Shown here: piece after piece, positions 1-12,471 of the stretch
Layout: every line of letters begins with the position of its first letter
Position numbering within the stretch: position 1 is the first letter of the stretch
Assembly (NCBI GenBank): GCA_963682055.1
Contig: OY821740.1
Span: 16,764,814 to 16,828,813, forward strand
DNA: 64,000 nucleotides
Direction: 5' to 3'
Origin: Primula veris
Taxonomy: Eukaryota > Streptophyta > Magnoliopsida > Ericales > Primulaceae
Position numbers and translations under genes: made by a program
The notes under the pieces: generated by a model
Told to the model about the DNA's origin: nothing
Databases searched by the model: none
What the model saw: only the letters and a program-made list of their open reading frames with translations

Positions 1-586
1 TCTGACTAAATGTAAAAGGGGTTCAAATCTATTTTTTTCCATTTATCCATTACACTTTCTTTCTTTAGAAATCAGACTCCACTACTACACAACAATTGCT
101 CCGACGAACAAAGACTCCTCCATCACTATCGCCGTCGTCATTCGAGCTCGGCGGCAGTCTGTTCACCTTCACCACCGTTTTGACATCATCACTAATCTCC
201 GTACCATCGTCGCCATATCATCACTAATCACTGCCGCCGTAGTCTGTCACTCTATCTGTCTCGCACGTCCATATTTTAGTTCTATACATACTAGTAAACC
301 AAGGCAAGCGATGCGTGCAATTTATTACGTTTTTTGATTGCTTACAAAATTCGAAATAATTTAAATGTTTTTCTGATATAACTATTTCTAATCTGATAGA
401 ATAAGAGAGAGGGATGATATTGTAACAAGAATAAAGGTTTTTTTTGAAAGTAATAATTGAAGTTATTAACGTATTACAGTTTCTTTTTTATGCAATTTTT
501 TTTCTTCTGTAATTTGATTAATTAATATGGTTAGTTTGTAAATACATGCTTCAATAATTCATAAGGCGTGTTGATATAAACTAATA

Positions 587-644
<58 letters not shown>

Positions 645-1225
645 TCATTATATTCATACATACAGACATCTATATATATCTATACATACATCTATATCTA
701 CACATACATCTTAAATATCTAATCTATATATCTATAAGTGTGTGTATATATATATATATTATATGTATATATATATTATATGTATGTTGTTAAGAGTGGT
801 CGCGACCGTGATGAAGGAGAGCAATTATAAATTTGATATTTTATATTATTTATTACGCTTCAAACCCCCAAATTTTCTCAAATTGGCTTTTGCATTCTGA
901 ATTATGCAAGGTCAGCGGCTTCAAACAGGATTTTCGACTTTCTATTTTCATTTTCTCTGGAAACTCAAAACATGAAACATGTAGATCTCCTTTCTTAATA
1001 TTTTACAACATCTTGAATCATCATAATCGGAGCTCGGATGAATTATTTATACCCAAGTTACCAAACAATGCCGAAAGTGTAAACTATGTACGAATTAGCC
1101 ATCTTTCAGTAAATTAATGACTCAAAAAATTTCAAAAATTATAGATTTGACCTCATATTTTACAATTGAAAAGCTCTATAGTTGATTGGCACTACAATCT
1201 TTTAAAGTAATAAAATTTAAAATTA
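1..1225. other. AT-rich intergenic DNA, no gene seen
   Basis: I see no supportable gene here. Positions 60-260 hold a GC-richer, CCG-rich stretch that looks like a transcribed leader or a captured gene fragment. The rest is AT-rich. A 94-codon open frame at 833-1117 has no recognisable domain and no coding bias I can support. Confidence 0.5.
588..642. repeat. (AT)n microsatellite
   Basis: Uninterrupted alternating AT of about 55 bases, followed by shorter TA and TATC runs up to about 785. Confidence 0.95.
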
Positions 1226-2250
1226 ACACTTTTTGGATGTCTATGCATTTTTTCACGATTGTGTATGCATTTTTCTGGGTGTGTATGCACTTTTTTTTTT
1301 TTTTACTGTGTATGCACTTTTCAGAATTGTGTATGCACTTTTAAATTATTTATGTATTTTTCTTAATTGTATATGCACTTTTTAGATTGTATATGCACCT
1401 TTTTTTTGTGTGTATGCAATATTTTTGGATGCGTATACATTTTTCTCGATTTGTATGCAATTAATCTGGATTGTGTATGCACTTTTCTCGATGTGTATGC
1501 ACTTTTCTCAATTGTTTATTTACTTTTTCGGATGTGGGTACACTTTTATGCATTGTATATGCACTTTTTTAAAATTGTGAATGCATTTTTTTAGGATTGT
1601 GTATGCACTATTCTAGATGTGCATATACTTTTCTAAATTGTGTATGCACTATTCTGTAATGTGTATACAATTTTGTGGATTTGTATGCACTTTTCAGTAT
1701 TATGTATGCACTTTTCGGTATTGTGTATGCACTTTCGTGGATGTGTATGCACTTTTTCGAGATTATATATGCACTTTTCGGATTGTGTATGCACTATTCT
1801 GGATGTGTATGTAATTTTCTATATTGTGTATGCACTATTCTGGAATGTGTATTCAATTTCGTAGATTTGTATAGACTTTTTCGGATTGTGTATGCACTTT
1901 TTGAGATTATGTATTCACTTTTCGGATTGTGTATGTTCTTTTATAGATTGTGTATTATTGTGTATCCATTTTTCTAGATTATGTATGCAATTTATTTGAT
2001 TGTTTATTCAGTTTTTCGGATTATGTATGCATTTTTTCGGATGTTTATGCGATTTTCTGAAACATGTAAGCACTTTTATGGATTTTATATGTACTTTATT
2101 GATTGTGTATACACTTTTTTTTTATAGATTTTTTTGAATTTTTTGAGCGGGGGTTGTAAATTGTGTCTGCACATTTTTTGGATTGAATATATAACTTTTC
2201 GCGTTTGTGTATATAGCTTTTTTGAATTGTGTATACATTTTTCTCGATTT
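1226..2250. repeat. Degenerate minisatellite array A
   Basis: About 1 kb of imperfect tandem units of roughly 20-25 bases, each carrying a form of 'tgtatgcactttt' joined by T-rich spacers with 'gatt' or 'gga'. All three plus frames stay open for 60-100 codons because the unit lacks stops. The resulting Cys/Phe/Tyr/His-rich frames are artefacts of the repeat, not genes. The same array occurs at 6430-7640. Confidence 0.9.
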
Positions 2251-2473
2251 TTTTTTGACTTGTTTTTTTATTTATTTTTTTGAATTTTTTAATATATTAT
2301 TTTTTTTGAATTTTAGATTTTTTTTGAGTGAAAGTTGGAGATTGTGTATGCACTTTTTTTCTCAATTTCTTTATTTTGACTTGTTTTTTTGATTTATTTT
2401 ATTTTATTTTATGGATTTTTAATAAGTTTTTTTTTAAAAAATTATTTATTATTATTATTATTTTAGTGGGGTT

Positions 2474-2790
2474 GACGACGATGGCGGTGGTCCACCGGAG
2501 CTCCGGTGACCTCACCAGAGCTCTGACGGACCACCACTGTCGCGATGCCAACCCATGAACAAGTGGTGATTCGGAGTATAGGTCCAAACTCTAATTGAGG
2601 ATATAGAGATTTGGAGTGGAGTGTGCTGGCTTTAGATAAGAAGATCGAGAGTTGATAGGAGAGAGAGCCAAAAATAGAAATTATGACAAAAAATATAAAA
2701 TAGTAAATAAATGGAACAAAAGATTTGGGATAATACTTTTTAGTAATATTTGACATTGTTTGAGTCTTTTTTGGCATTGACCCTATTTTC
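2474..2790. mobile_element. 3' end of minisatellite-bearing element, copy A
   Basis: A GC-rich block (2474-2560) followed by an AT-rich tail ending in 'cttttttggcattg'. The block and tail match 7762-8030 in order and sequence, including the shared segment 'agtataggtccaaactct'. I infer that arrays A and B belong to two copies of one noncoding mobile element. The 5' limit of copy A is not clear and no target duplication could be assigned. Confidence 0.6.
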
Positions 2791-2799
2791 TTTCAAATA

Positions 2800-3650
2800 A
2801 CCTCGGTTCCACTTTACTAATTTTTGAATCTGTTCTTTATGTAAAACCTTTTATCGATTGTGAGCATCATCTTATAAATCTTTCGTCGAATGATTAAAGA
2901 TGCACCATAATATTATTCGATGTTATGGGTGTTATGTGATAATGATGATGTGTGATGCTATTCTAGTTTATCATTCATCATTATTTATCTTATTTAGGAA
3001 ATTTACTTTTTGATACAACATGATGTTGTATTTTAGATGCTATGTGTTTTGTGATTCTCTATACTTTTCTATTTTTTATTGTTGTTTTTAGTGTTTTGAG
3101 TTTTTTTTATTTAATTTACTTTAATCTGGTGAATCTGTTGCTCTGTAGTGCTATATTTTTTTTACGGATGCTAATATGATGCTACTTTATTAACTTTTAT
3201 TGGTTTTTCATTTGTTTGTTTAAATTGTTATTTTATGTTTTATCTTTTTTATTTTATTTGTAAATATTAGTTTTTGCGATTTTTTTAATCTTATATTTGA
3301 TGGGTTTCTAACTTTCTACCGATTCTATATGATATAACGGTGATGCTATTTGATACTACGAGTTGCGACCTTTAAAAATAGTTTTTTGATATGTTAATTT
3401 TTTTCATTCTCTATATTATTCAAAAATAATTCATTGATGTTTTATGATGATATCTATTTTTCTTCATACTTTTTTTTTTTATATTCTTTAATGTTTCTCT
3501 ACATTTGTTTTGGAACTTCTTTCTAAGTATTTTTTTTCTTTTTTGACACAATTTGAATTCGAATGATGAATAAAGAAAAGGTCATCATGTAATTATTAAG
3601 AAAATACGGAGAAATTTAAGAAAAGGGCATTTTAGTATATTTACTTTTAA
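2800..3650. other. AT-rich intergenic DNA
   Basis: No gene is seen. The word 'gatgct' recurs several times (2940-3350) without a regular period. Confidence 0.5.
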
Positions 3651-3970
3651 ATGTAAAAAGAAATGCCAAAAAACTATTAGTTTTCAAACCTTATTTCAAA
3701 AAATATACACTCAAAGATTTTTTATTTCATTTAGGTAGGGCCGGGAAAAAAATCCCGAAATCTCGACCCGTGTCCTGACCCGAAAATGTCGGGTTTTGTA
3801 CCGACCCGACAAACTTCGAGATCGGGATCAGGTGATAATTTTGATTTCGTCGTGTGTCCCGACCCGACCCGATTTTTTAATTAATTTATATTTTATATAA
3901 AAATATAAATTAATTTATATTAAATGTAAATGATGAGAATCGAACTTTTTACCTCTGGGATACAATATAA

Positions 3971-5434
3971 GAGCATCTACAATAGCGTTGTTATCTCTAT
4001 TGTTAACTAAAATAGTTAACTAACAATGCATTTTTTTTTCTCCATTAGTTATGTTAAATCGTGTGTTATTTTTATAGATGTTAAAAAAGTTGTTAAATAT
4101 AATAATATTTTTAATGTTGTTAATTGATGATGTGGCAAAATATAATTAATTAAAATGTGAACTCTATTTCAACTACTCCTATTTTAGTTCCTATATTAGT
4201 GAGAGTTTACAAAATGACTAATTAATGAGATTTCAATTAATAATTCCTTTTAACATAAATTAACAAAGCATACTATTTTTTAAACTAAATTAACAAAAAT
4301 ATACTCAAAAACTTTTCATTATAAAAAACATAACAAACAAATTTAATGATGTTTATTCTCTTCTTTCTCTATATCTCATCTTACTCTTTCTCTCCTCCAT
4401 TCTTATCTCTCTCCTCCATTCTTCTCTCTCTCACCAATTCTTCTCTGTATATCTCTCTGATCTTACTCTCTCTCTCCTCATTGTCCTATGTATCTTTATT
4501 TTATATCTCACTCTATTTTTCTCCCCTCATCCACCATGAAAACTCGTCACTAACTACCGAATACTATCTAAATTATATAAACATTCATATACATATAAAT
4601 ACATATATATATATATATATATACGTAATACACAAATATTAAACTGATTGATACCCCGTAATATATGAAAAATATATGAAATTGGTGAGATTGTTTTCTA
4701 TCATGTAATATATGAAAAATATATAAAATTGGTGAGATTATTTTCTATTTATTGAGCTTTGAGACTATTGTAAAACTTGTGAGTTTCAAGTTGAAGGCGG
4801 AGAGTCCATATGTGCAGTATTGAGAGAAATCGATATGTAGGGTATGAAATTTTGAAATTAGGGTATGAAGTTTTGAAATTAAGGTATGAAGTTTTGAATT
4901 AGGGTATGAAGTTTTAAAATTAGGATATGAAAATTTGAAATTAAGGTATGAAATTTAAAAATTAGGGTATAAAGTTTTGAAATTAGGGTATGAACTCTTT
5001 TGTAGATATTTGATTGTGATCTAGAACATTTAGGGTATGACATTTTAAAATTAGGGTATGACATTTTATAATTAGCATATAAATATTTTGTGAGTTTTTA
5101 GTCATTTTTAGAGAGAGATGGATGATTATCATGTGTTAGAAAGAGGTGCGATTATCGTGTGCTAGATAGAGATGTGCGATTAGAGAGAGAGAGTTGCGGT
5201 TAGAGAGAGAGGTTGGATTATGGTCTGATTAGAAATAGAGAAATAATAAGTATATATAAGTATGTTTTTGATAATTTAACTTGAGGGTATATTTTTGTTA
5301 ATATAATAGGGGTAGGGTATGTTTTTGTTAATTGCCCCTAAGTTTAAGTTACATATGTGTCATTTAACATGTAATTAAATGATGATGTATTAAAGTTAAT
5401 ATTCTTAAAATTAACACAACTAGTGTGGATGCTC
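3971..5434. mobile_element. PIF/Harbinger-like non-autonomous element
   Basis: The ends are inverted repeats: GAGCATCTACAATAG at the left and the complement of GAGCATCCACACTAG at the right. Each end is flanked by TAA (3968-3970 and 5435-5437), the 3-bp TWA-type duplication of PIF/Harbinger elements. Longer imperfect inverted repeats lie inside (about 4250-4320 against 5265-5350). No transposase frame is present. It contains 21-bp tandem repeats at 4839-5075, pyrimidine-rich CTCT runs at 4380-4500 and GAGA runs at 5170-5215. An inverted, end-truncated copy lies at 33880-34640. Confidence 0.75.
4839..5075. repeat. 21-bp tandem repeats inside the PIF-like element
   Basis: About ten degenerate copies of 'gggtatgaagttttgaaatt', with one unrelated interruption at 4995-5030. 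The reverse-complement array is found at 34150-34370. Open frames across it are repeat artefacts. Confidence 0.85.
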
Positions 5435-6429
5435 TAACCACTCTACCATATGAGCTACAATTCCTTTTGTTTTATATATTAATTATAATTATATAAATAA
5501 AATATATATTTGTAGTTTTGAATATATGAAACTATTAAAATAAAAAATATACTTTAATTAAAAAATTATATTGTTATTTTCAAGAAACATAAATGATTAT
5601 TATTTTCCGATTATAAAAATTATAATTATAATTATAATGTATCTCATTTAGTATGATAATTGTTGTTTGTATGAATAAAACTAAATACTAAAAAAATCTG
5701 ATAAAAAACGTATCAATTTTTTATCTACTCCATTATTTGTAGTTTCATACTATTTTTTCTACTACATATTAATTTTTTTTTTCATTTATTAGGAACGTTA
5801 TTTTTAAACTAGAATTATGTTTCGTGTTAATAACATGTTTAGAGACTTATCAAATGAAAATTATTAATAAAAAATGACGTCGTCGTAAAATAAAAAAATA
5901 TGTCGGGAGATTCGGGATAAATCTATCTCGATCCTACGGGATCCTAAAAATTCGGGTCACGAAAAAGTCAGGTCCCGACTTTTGTTGGGTCGGGATCGAT
6001 TTTTTTTTTTTTAACTTTTTAAAGTAATCGGATCGGAATACGAATCGAGCGTTTAATATAATATCAGCAAAAATAAATAATGTTCAATACTCTATAAACC
6101 ATTGTTTTTCTTTATTTTTCTCCGTGTATTTTATTTTAGTGGACCTGCACTTTTTCTCCTATCTCTCTCATTCTTCTTCTTCTCAATCTCATCTCCGATC
6201 TCCATCCACCACATTTATATCCGGCGATTTGAACCGCCGTCTGGAGAATCTCCCCCCTCTCCTCCAACGCTTCCTTAAAGAATTCGGCTGAATCTCCGGT
6301 GACGAATATGACGACGGAGATGAAGAAGTCTCCGGCACGTTGGTCAGAAGCGGTTCTTTAGGGAGACAAATCCGACTTCAATCTAGGGCGCATTCCGTTT
6401 AAGTCGAATTTGGGACGGATTCCGAATCT

Positions 6430-7640
6430 ACGGTGCATTTTTCGTGATTGTTTATGCACTTTTTTTGTTTTGTGTATGCACTTTTATTTATTATGCATGC
6501 ACGTTTTTGTATTGTGTATTAACTTTTTCTGGATTGTGTATGCATATATCTCAATTGTGTATATTTTTTTCTAAATGTGTATTCATTTTTTTACAACGTG
6601 TATGCACTTTTTTAGATTTTGTATGTAATTTTTGGGATTGTGTATGCATTTTAATGTGTATGCACTTTTTGGATCGTGTATGCATTTTTTTCGGATTATG
6701 TATGATTTTTTTCTCGATTGTGTATGCATTTTTTTGAATTATATATATATTTTTATCGATTTCTTTTTTTTTACTTGTTTTAAATTTTTTAAGTGGAGGT
6801 TGGAGATTGAGTATGCACATTTTTTGGATTGTGTATCTATTTTTTTTGCGATTGTGTATGTACATTTTGTGGATTATGTATGAATTTTTCTCGATTTCTT
6901 TATCTTTGATTTTTCTGAATTTTTTTTGAATTTTTTTAGTGGAGGTTGGAGATTGTGTAGGCACAGTTTTTGGTGTATACATTTTTTCGCGATTGTGTAT
7001 GTAAATTTTTTGGATTGTTTATGCATATTTTCGCGATTGTTTATGCATTTTTTTGTATTATGTATGCACTTTTTTTGCATTGTGTATGCATTGTTTATAC
7101 ACTTTTCTGAATGTGTATGCATTTTTTTTATTGTGTATGCACTTTTCTAAATGTGTATGCATTTTTTTGGATTATGTATGCACTTTTATGATTGTGTATA
7201 CACTTTTCTGGTTGTTTATTCACTTTATCGGATTATATATTCATTTTTTTTTATTGTGCATGCACGTTTTCACGATTGTGTATGCATAATTTTTGGATTG
7301 TGTATGCAATTTTATCGACTTATTTTTTTTTACTTGTTTATTTTTATTTTTTAGACTTTTTTTTATTTTTGAATTTTTTGAGTGGAGGTTCGAGATTGTG
7401 TATGCATATTTTTTATATTTTATATGCATTTTTTCGCGATTGTGTATATAGGTTTTTTGGATTTTGTATGCATTTTTATCGATTTATTTATTTTAACTTA
7501 TTTTTGATTTTTGATTTTTCTGAATTTTTTGAATTTTTTTGAGTTAATTTTGGAGATTGTGCATGTATTTTTTTTATTGTGTATGTACCTTTTCGCGATT
7601 GTGTATCCAACTTTTTTGAATTGTGTATACATTTTTTTCT
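6430..7640. repeat. Degenerate minisatellite array B
   Basis: Same unit type as array A ('gtgtatgcacttttt' with T-rich spacers). Larger internal modules containing 'gtggaggttggagattg' recur at 6792, 6939, 7381 and 7743. Many overlapping open frames on both strands come from the stop-poor unit and are not genes. A GC-richer segment at 6180-6425 precedes it. Confidence 0.9.
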
Positions 7641-7739
7641 CAATTTCTTTATTTTGACTTGTTTTTTTTAATTTTTTTGGATTTTGTTAATAAGTTTTTT
7701 TTTAAAAATTATTTATTTTTAAATTTTAGATTTTTTGAA

Positions 7740-8030
7740 TTTTTTGAGTGGAGGTTGGAGACAATGGCAGCGGTCCGCCGAGCTTCGACGACCTCGCCAG
7801 AGCTCCGACGGACCACCACCGTCACCGTCAATCCATGTGCAAGTGGTGGGTCGAGTATAGGTCCAAACTCTAGTTGAGGAGAGAGAAATGAAATGGAGTG
7901 TGGTGATTTTTAGATGTGGCCAGAAAGCCAAAAATAGAAAGTAATACCTAAATTGAACAAACGGTTTATGTTAAGACTTTTTAAAAATATGTGACTTTAG
8001 TTGAGACTTTTTTGGCATTGCCCCTTAAAA
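7740..8030. mobile_element. 3' end of minisatellite-bearing element, copy B
   Basis: Partner of 2474-2790. It has the same GC-rich block, the same tail, and ends at 'gagacttttttggcattgcc'. A related word in the opposite direction, 'aaatgccaaaaaac', occurs at about 3661 and might be the left terminal inverted repeat of a larger nested unit (about 3650-8030). That is inference only. Confidence 0.55.
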
Positions 8031-10079
8031 TGTACTAAATGTTAAGCAAGAAACTCAAAATTGTGAAATAAAAATAAAAATATTACTAACGTGAGTATTA
8101 TGAAAAAAAATAAAAAATTACTTCAAAATTTTAGTTGAGAGAGCTTGAAAATCCTCTATAGTAATAATTTATTTAAGGACGCCAAAGGATTATTACTTCA
8201 AAATTTTATACTGATTGTGTAAATAAAAAAATATTACTAACGTGAGTATTATGAAAAAAAAAAACACAACTTAATGTAGTAAATATTAGGAAAATATGAG
8301 TAATGTTTATCTTTAAAGTATTGTGAACTTATTTTTCTTGGTCTAAGTTATTGTGTGATACAAATAGACTAATGAAGAATTAGCTAATTAGGAGAAACAT
8401 CAACTAGCTAATTGGCTTCTAATTAAAATGCATGTCAACATTTTCATTTTAAATGCTTTACCTCCCTTCCATATAATTTTCTGGAAAAAAACATACAGGA
8501 AAAGTAAAAACTAAGAAAATAAAAAACTCGGATGAATTATAAAAGTTGACGGTGGATCAGAGAAAGTTTAGTTTAATTTGAGTAAATGAACTTTTTACAA
8601 ATTTGTCATTTTAACAATTTTAATAAATATATATATATATAGCCACATAGGAATAAGGCGAACTGTAGGCAAATCTAATAAGGCCTTTTCTATGCGTATT
8701 CAAATCAGATTGCACCGAGTTGAATAAAACATTAATTAATCTAAATCCTTGGTAACTTTAGGTAGATGAATTAGTGGCTTATAATCAAAGCAACAATTAA
8801 AATATTTTCCCAATAAACCTTTTCTGACTAATACAATTAATAAATTTCAGATTTGCTAAAAAGATTGTATAGTAGATCGGCTTAGAGCCATATGTTTAGT
8901 GCAAGTGGAAAGATTATTGTCTTTTAAACCTAAATATCTATTTTTATCAAATTTTATCCTGATATGCTGAAGTGGATCTCGATTTAAGCCACAAGTTTTG
9001 CCAAGTTAGATGAATTAGTGGCTCTTAATCATGATGACAAAACCCTACTTATTGATTTTATAATCAAAGCAACAAGATCATACTAATTGTTTCCATATTG
9101 TGGTGGTGGAAATATTTTAATATCGTGTTGGTGGAAACACAAACCTTAGTTTAAGATTGGAAAATGATTTTACCATCAAATTTTCAAACCCGAAAATCTT
9201 ACTCATGAATATGGAAGATTAGGTGAACGAAACATTTTTGTCTTTGAAAAATCAATTTTCATTGTGTATGATTGGTCAATTTGGTCTACCTAATCGGACA
9301 TATTATCGGATAATATTTTTAGTTAAACTACTTTAGGATTTAGCCACAATGGCCTCATAGCCACCAATATAAATTTGTTTATGTTGCATTTGTAGAGAAA
9401 AACAACTCCTTTAACATTTGTCTAGACTACCAAGAGGAAATGACTGGTTTTAGTACATAAAAGTTTGTTGGACGTTGGTAGATGTACCAAGTTATTAACT
9501 TCGCATTAAGTGGGAAAAAATATATTTTTCATTTCTAGTAAAGTAGTAACAGTATTAAATAAATCTAATAAAACCCCAGCAATCAACCAGCATATCAACT
9601 ATCGTGAGAGTCATGAGACTTGTAAGTTGCATCTCTTGAGTCATATGCGAGTGAAGATTGTAAGAGTTTTTTTAAGCAAAAGAGCTCAAGATTATCATAT
9701 TACAGGGTTGAAGTTTTTTATGTCCAATATAGGCATTTCAATTCTTTTCTTGTTTCAGTTTTGCTTAGTTGTCTGTCTTAGAATATAAGGTTGATTTGGA
9801 AAGTTTAATTTAGTTGGTTTTTATTTTTTTCTTGCACGCAGTTCTATTACCTAATAGAGATCAATTCTTCCCCATTGCATATAGAAAAGATTCAGTTAAG
9901 CTGATAGGTATAATTCTTCTGACAACGCATGAATGTCCGAAAACATAAGGTATGATTCCGCAACAGTATAAAAAACTTTACAGAAAACAAATCAATATCC
10001 CTAAACCTGAATAATCTTGTTTAACATAAAACCGTGCAAATGGATCACATGAACGAAACTAAAAATGCTATCACTGAAC
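8031..10079. other. Intergenic DNA, no gene seen
   Basis: AT-rich. A diverged direct duplication of about 35 bases ('attactaacgtgagtattat') occurs near 8077 and 8226. The 92-codon frame at 9510-9788 has no recognisable domain, and I do not call it a gene. Confidence 0.5.
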
Positions 10080-12471
10080 ACCACTTCTACTTAGCACCTG
10101 TTAAAAAACACGACTTGCACACGAACAGCCTAACCTAATGTATATTAACAAGTACTTGTGATTATAAAAATGTTCTCAAAATATATTATTGATGGGATGA
10201 GGGATCAGGTTGCAACGTTTTGTGAACCGAATCAGCTTGCTCCTTGAGCATTTGATAGAAACTAGTGTCCGTGGCGACTGTGACAGCTGATGGGACCCTA
10301 CCGACATACTTGATATCTTCATAACCACAATTATTCAGCACTTTCGTTGCCGTTGAAAGACATGGTACTATGCAAGTATTAGCCTCCATATTCGGCTCTA
10401 TGGCACTAACAATCTCAGCATCTGAGGAAAAGGGACAAAAATTTAGTCAATAATTATTTGATAAGAGTTCAACTGATTATTCCGTGCTCTCCTCAATAAC
10501 ATTAGGGTAAATTATACAGTACAGACCAACAATAAGCAGAGAGCCAATCCTTTCTTTTTAGGAAAATAACCTTTACTGGCCAAGAATTCTTCATTCAGTA
10601 CAGTATTAACGTTTCTGTGTATCTTTTCAATATCGCCATTTGTCGCCTAACCAGATTCTAATAGCATTTTATTGTATATCTTTAGTGCAGAAGGATGACT
10701 CCAGATTATCTACAAACACACCATAAACAGACTCTTAAGATTTTTTTATCACGGCACTCATATCATACTTAGAATCATAACTCAAGATATTTGATACAAG
10801 CACAAGGGTAGATGGGCTTGCTTGGTTGTATCTTCTAAAGTATAAAGTATACCTTTTTATAGAAGTGGAAAAGTGTACTTTTGAATTATTTTTCGGCTTT
10901 TTTAATATAATATGGTCAGCAATGTTCATCAATTGTACACACCGACTTGAAACTATTTACGAAAAATGCAGTAAAAATATTATTTCAATTGGTTCTTTTA
11001 CTAAAAGGAAAGTGAGTATGTACCAAAAAAAAACGTTAGTGAAAATGGATTTATTTGCAAACAAAACAGTAACTAGAGAAATGATCTAGAGTTCCCAGTT
11101 CCAATACAGAGGATAAGCCATGTCGGAACTAAGAACCACAATATTAATAGGTGCCTAACTAAAAATACAGAAACAGGTTACGTTAGTTTCCTTGGAAGGG
11201 TATTGACTATTGACATAATACTTCAATAAAAGCAGGCATCTCTTGCTCTTACTAAACAAATAGCATACTTCTGCCTTATCAACCACACAAGCACATTTTA
11301 TAAAAGCTAGAACTGAAAGATATTAGCAAACCTTGTACATCCTGGGCAGTGTAAACGAAGGCTCATCAACGTCGTTATGCCCAAATTTACGGTAACAAAC
11401 AATACCCACCACAACATCGGAAGGGAAAGTTTGCCTCCACTCAGCCGCAAGTTCACAAATATAAACCACAGACTCTAAACATCACCATTCACATGAATTA
11501 TTGAAACATCCAATGAGTTAGCAACATCTGTAGAATATTGCGAAGATCTGCTAAACCTCGGATCTGTCGTAAACATAACTTAACTTACACCTGTTGTAAA
11601 ATTAACGTGTGCACTGAAATGAAGCATTTTGTAAACTACACCCTGTCAAGCAACACTGGACGTGAGTTGAGATACCGATATTGTCGTCCTCTCGGAATGT
11701 GAGTAGAACTGTTTAGCTCTGGTTTTCCCAACAACCACCGGTCTACAGCCTTTAAATGACTGGGGTTTGCAACTAAAGACAAATGTATCCCTTAATTTAC
11801 CACTCCTCATAGGACGGTCATAATAAGTACCTAAATACTATTCCAAATTGCATGTACCATTATAAAACCGTACTTCATCAACAGGTCTTTAGCATCACCA
11901 AACTCGCTAAATTTTTGTATTAACGGTTTTCTCACAACAATTTTCAAAACATTTAATGTTTCTCTATGAGAAATACTGATAACAATACACTTTCCCCTGG
12001 TTCAGCTGAACTATCAAACATCTGTTTTATACCAGGAATGAAAAGTCTCACCACCCTCTAGACTAAACCTCTTATCAGCTGTCCAGTTTGTGGCTAAAAA
12101 ATCCTCAAATTGCGTGCTCCATATACTCTTGAACCGCCTTACCAGAAGTACCAGGTGACATGGCTGCTTGACCTATAAAGTTTCTAAAGAAAGTATCCCA
12201 CGATTCATCGACCCTTTTTGGGTCATCTTCCCAATCTCCTTGGGGCTCCTCTAGGCCCATCTAGAAAACTACGGGTGGATCTAGAGATAGGAACAGGATG
12301 AGGAACGGTAGCCGACTGCTTCCATGGATTTGGAAAAGGTTGTTTAGAAATAAGTAAATAACGATTCTGGTAAGCAATTACACGTGTCCTACCAGTGTAG
12401 GTTCTTCCCTGGGACAACGTTCGTCTGACCGCGAGCTTTGCAGTACTAGACCCAGCTCTAAACAGTCCCAT
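10080..12471 (-). pseudogene. 2-oxoglutarate dehydrogenase E1 pseudogene
   Basis: The minus strand matches the intact gene at 25464-33336 over three blocks that keep splice-site context. Exon 1 remnant: 11332-12471, about 1140 bases against 1551, starting with the same ATGGG.CTGTTTAGAGC context. Exon 2 remnant: 10525-10709. Exon 8 remnant: 10190-10421, after a retained 'cctcag' acceptor. Homology runs on into the 3' UTR to about 10080. Exons 3-7 are missing. Within exon 1 about 370 bases are deleted, joining the part equal to about 25820 to that equal to about 26190. There are several small frameshifts, and the ThDP region is disrupted. Because intron borders are retained this is a DNA-level duplicate, not a processed copy, and it lies inverted about 13 kb from the intact gene. 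It cannot make an E1 enzyme. Confidence 0.92.

Larger units (their letters stand above)
3931..5465 (-). repeat. tRNA-like sequence split by a transposon
   Basis: If 3971-5434 and one TAA are removed, the minus strand reads 'gtagctcatatggtagagtgg' (A-box-like; rc of about 5437-5457) and then 'gttcgattc' (B-box consensus; rc of about 3938-3946). The distance between the boxes is like that of a tRNA or tRNA-derived SINE. It is not a functional tRNA gene: no full cloverleaf could be drawn and it is physically split. Confidence 0.45.
3737..6040. mobile_element. GC-word-bounded repeat (hAT-like?), interrupted
   Basis: Clusters of 'cccgacccg' and 'gggtcggga' words mark 3737-3870 and 5890-6010, as commonly seen at the ends of plant hAT-type repeats. 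Between them lies a tRNA-like segment split by the 3971-5434 element. I could not align clean terminal inverted repeats or an 8-bp duplication, so the class is only a suggestion. Confidence 0.3.

Noticed and set aside
1367..1977. Several overlapping 65-100-codon frames rich in Cys, Phe, His and Tyr
   Set aside because: They follow the minisatellite unit in all frames, with no independent start context or domain. The same happens at 6444-7542 on both strands.
3931..5465. Functional tRNA gene
   Set aside because: The A- and B-box-like parts are separated by a 1.46-kb transposon, and even when joined the stems do not pair well.
9510..9788. 92-codon plus-strand frame
   Set aside because: No recognisable motif, no coding-like composition and no conserved neighbour; it is expected by chance in AT-rich DNA of this length.
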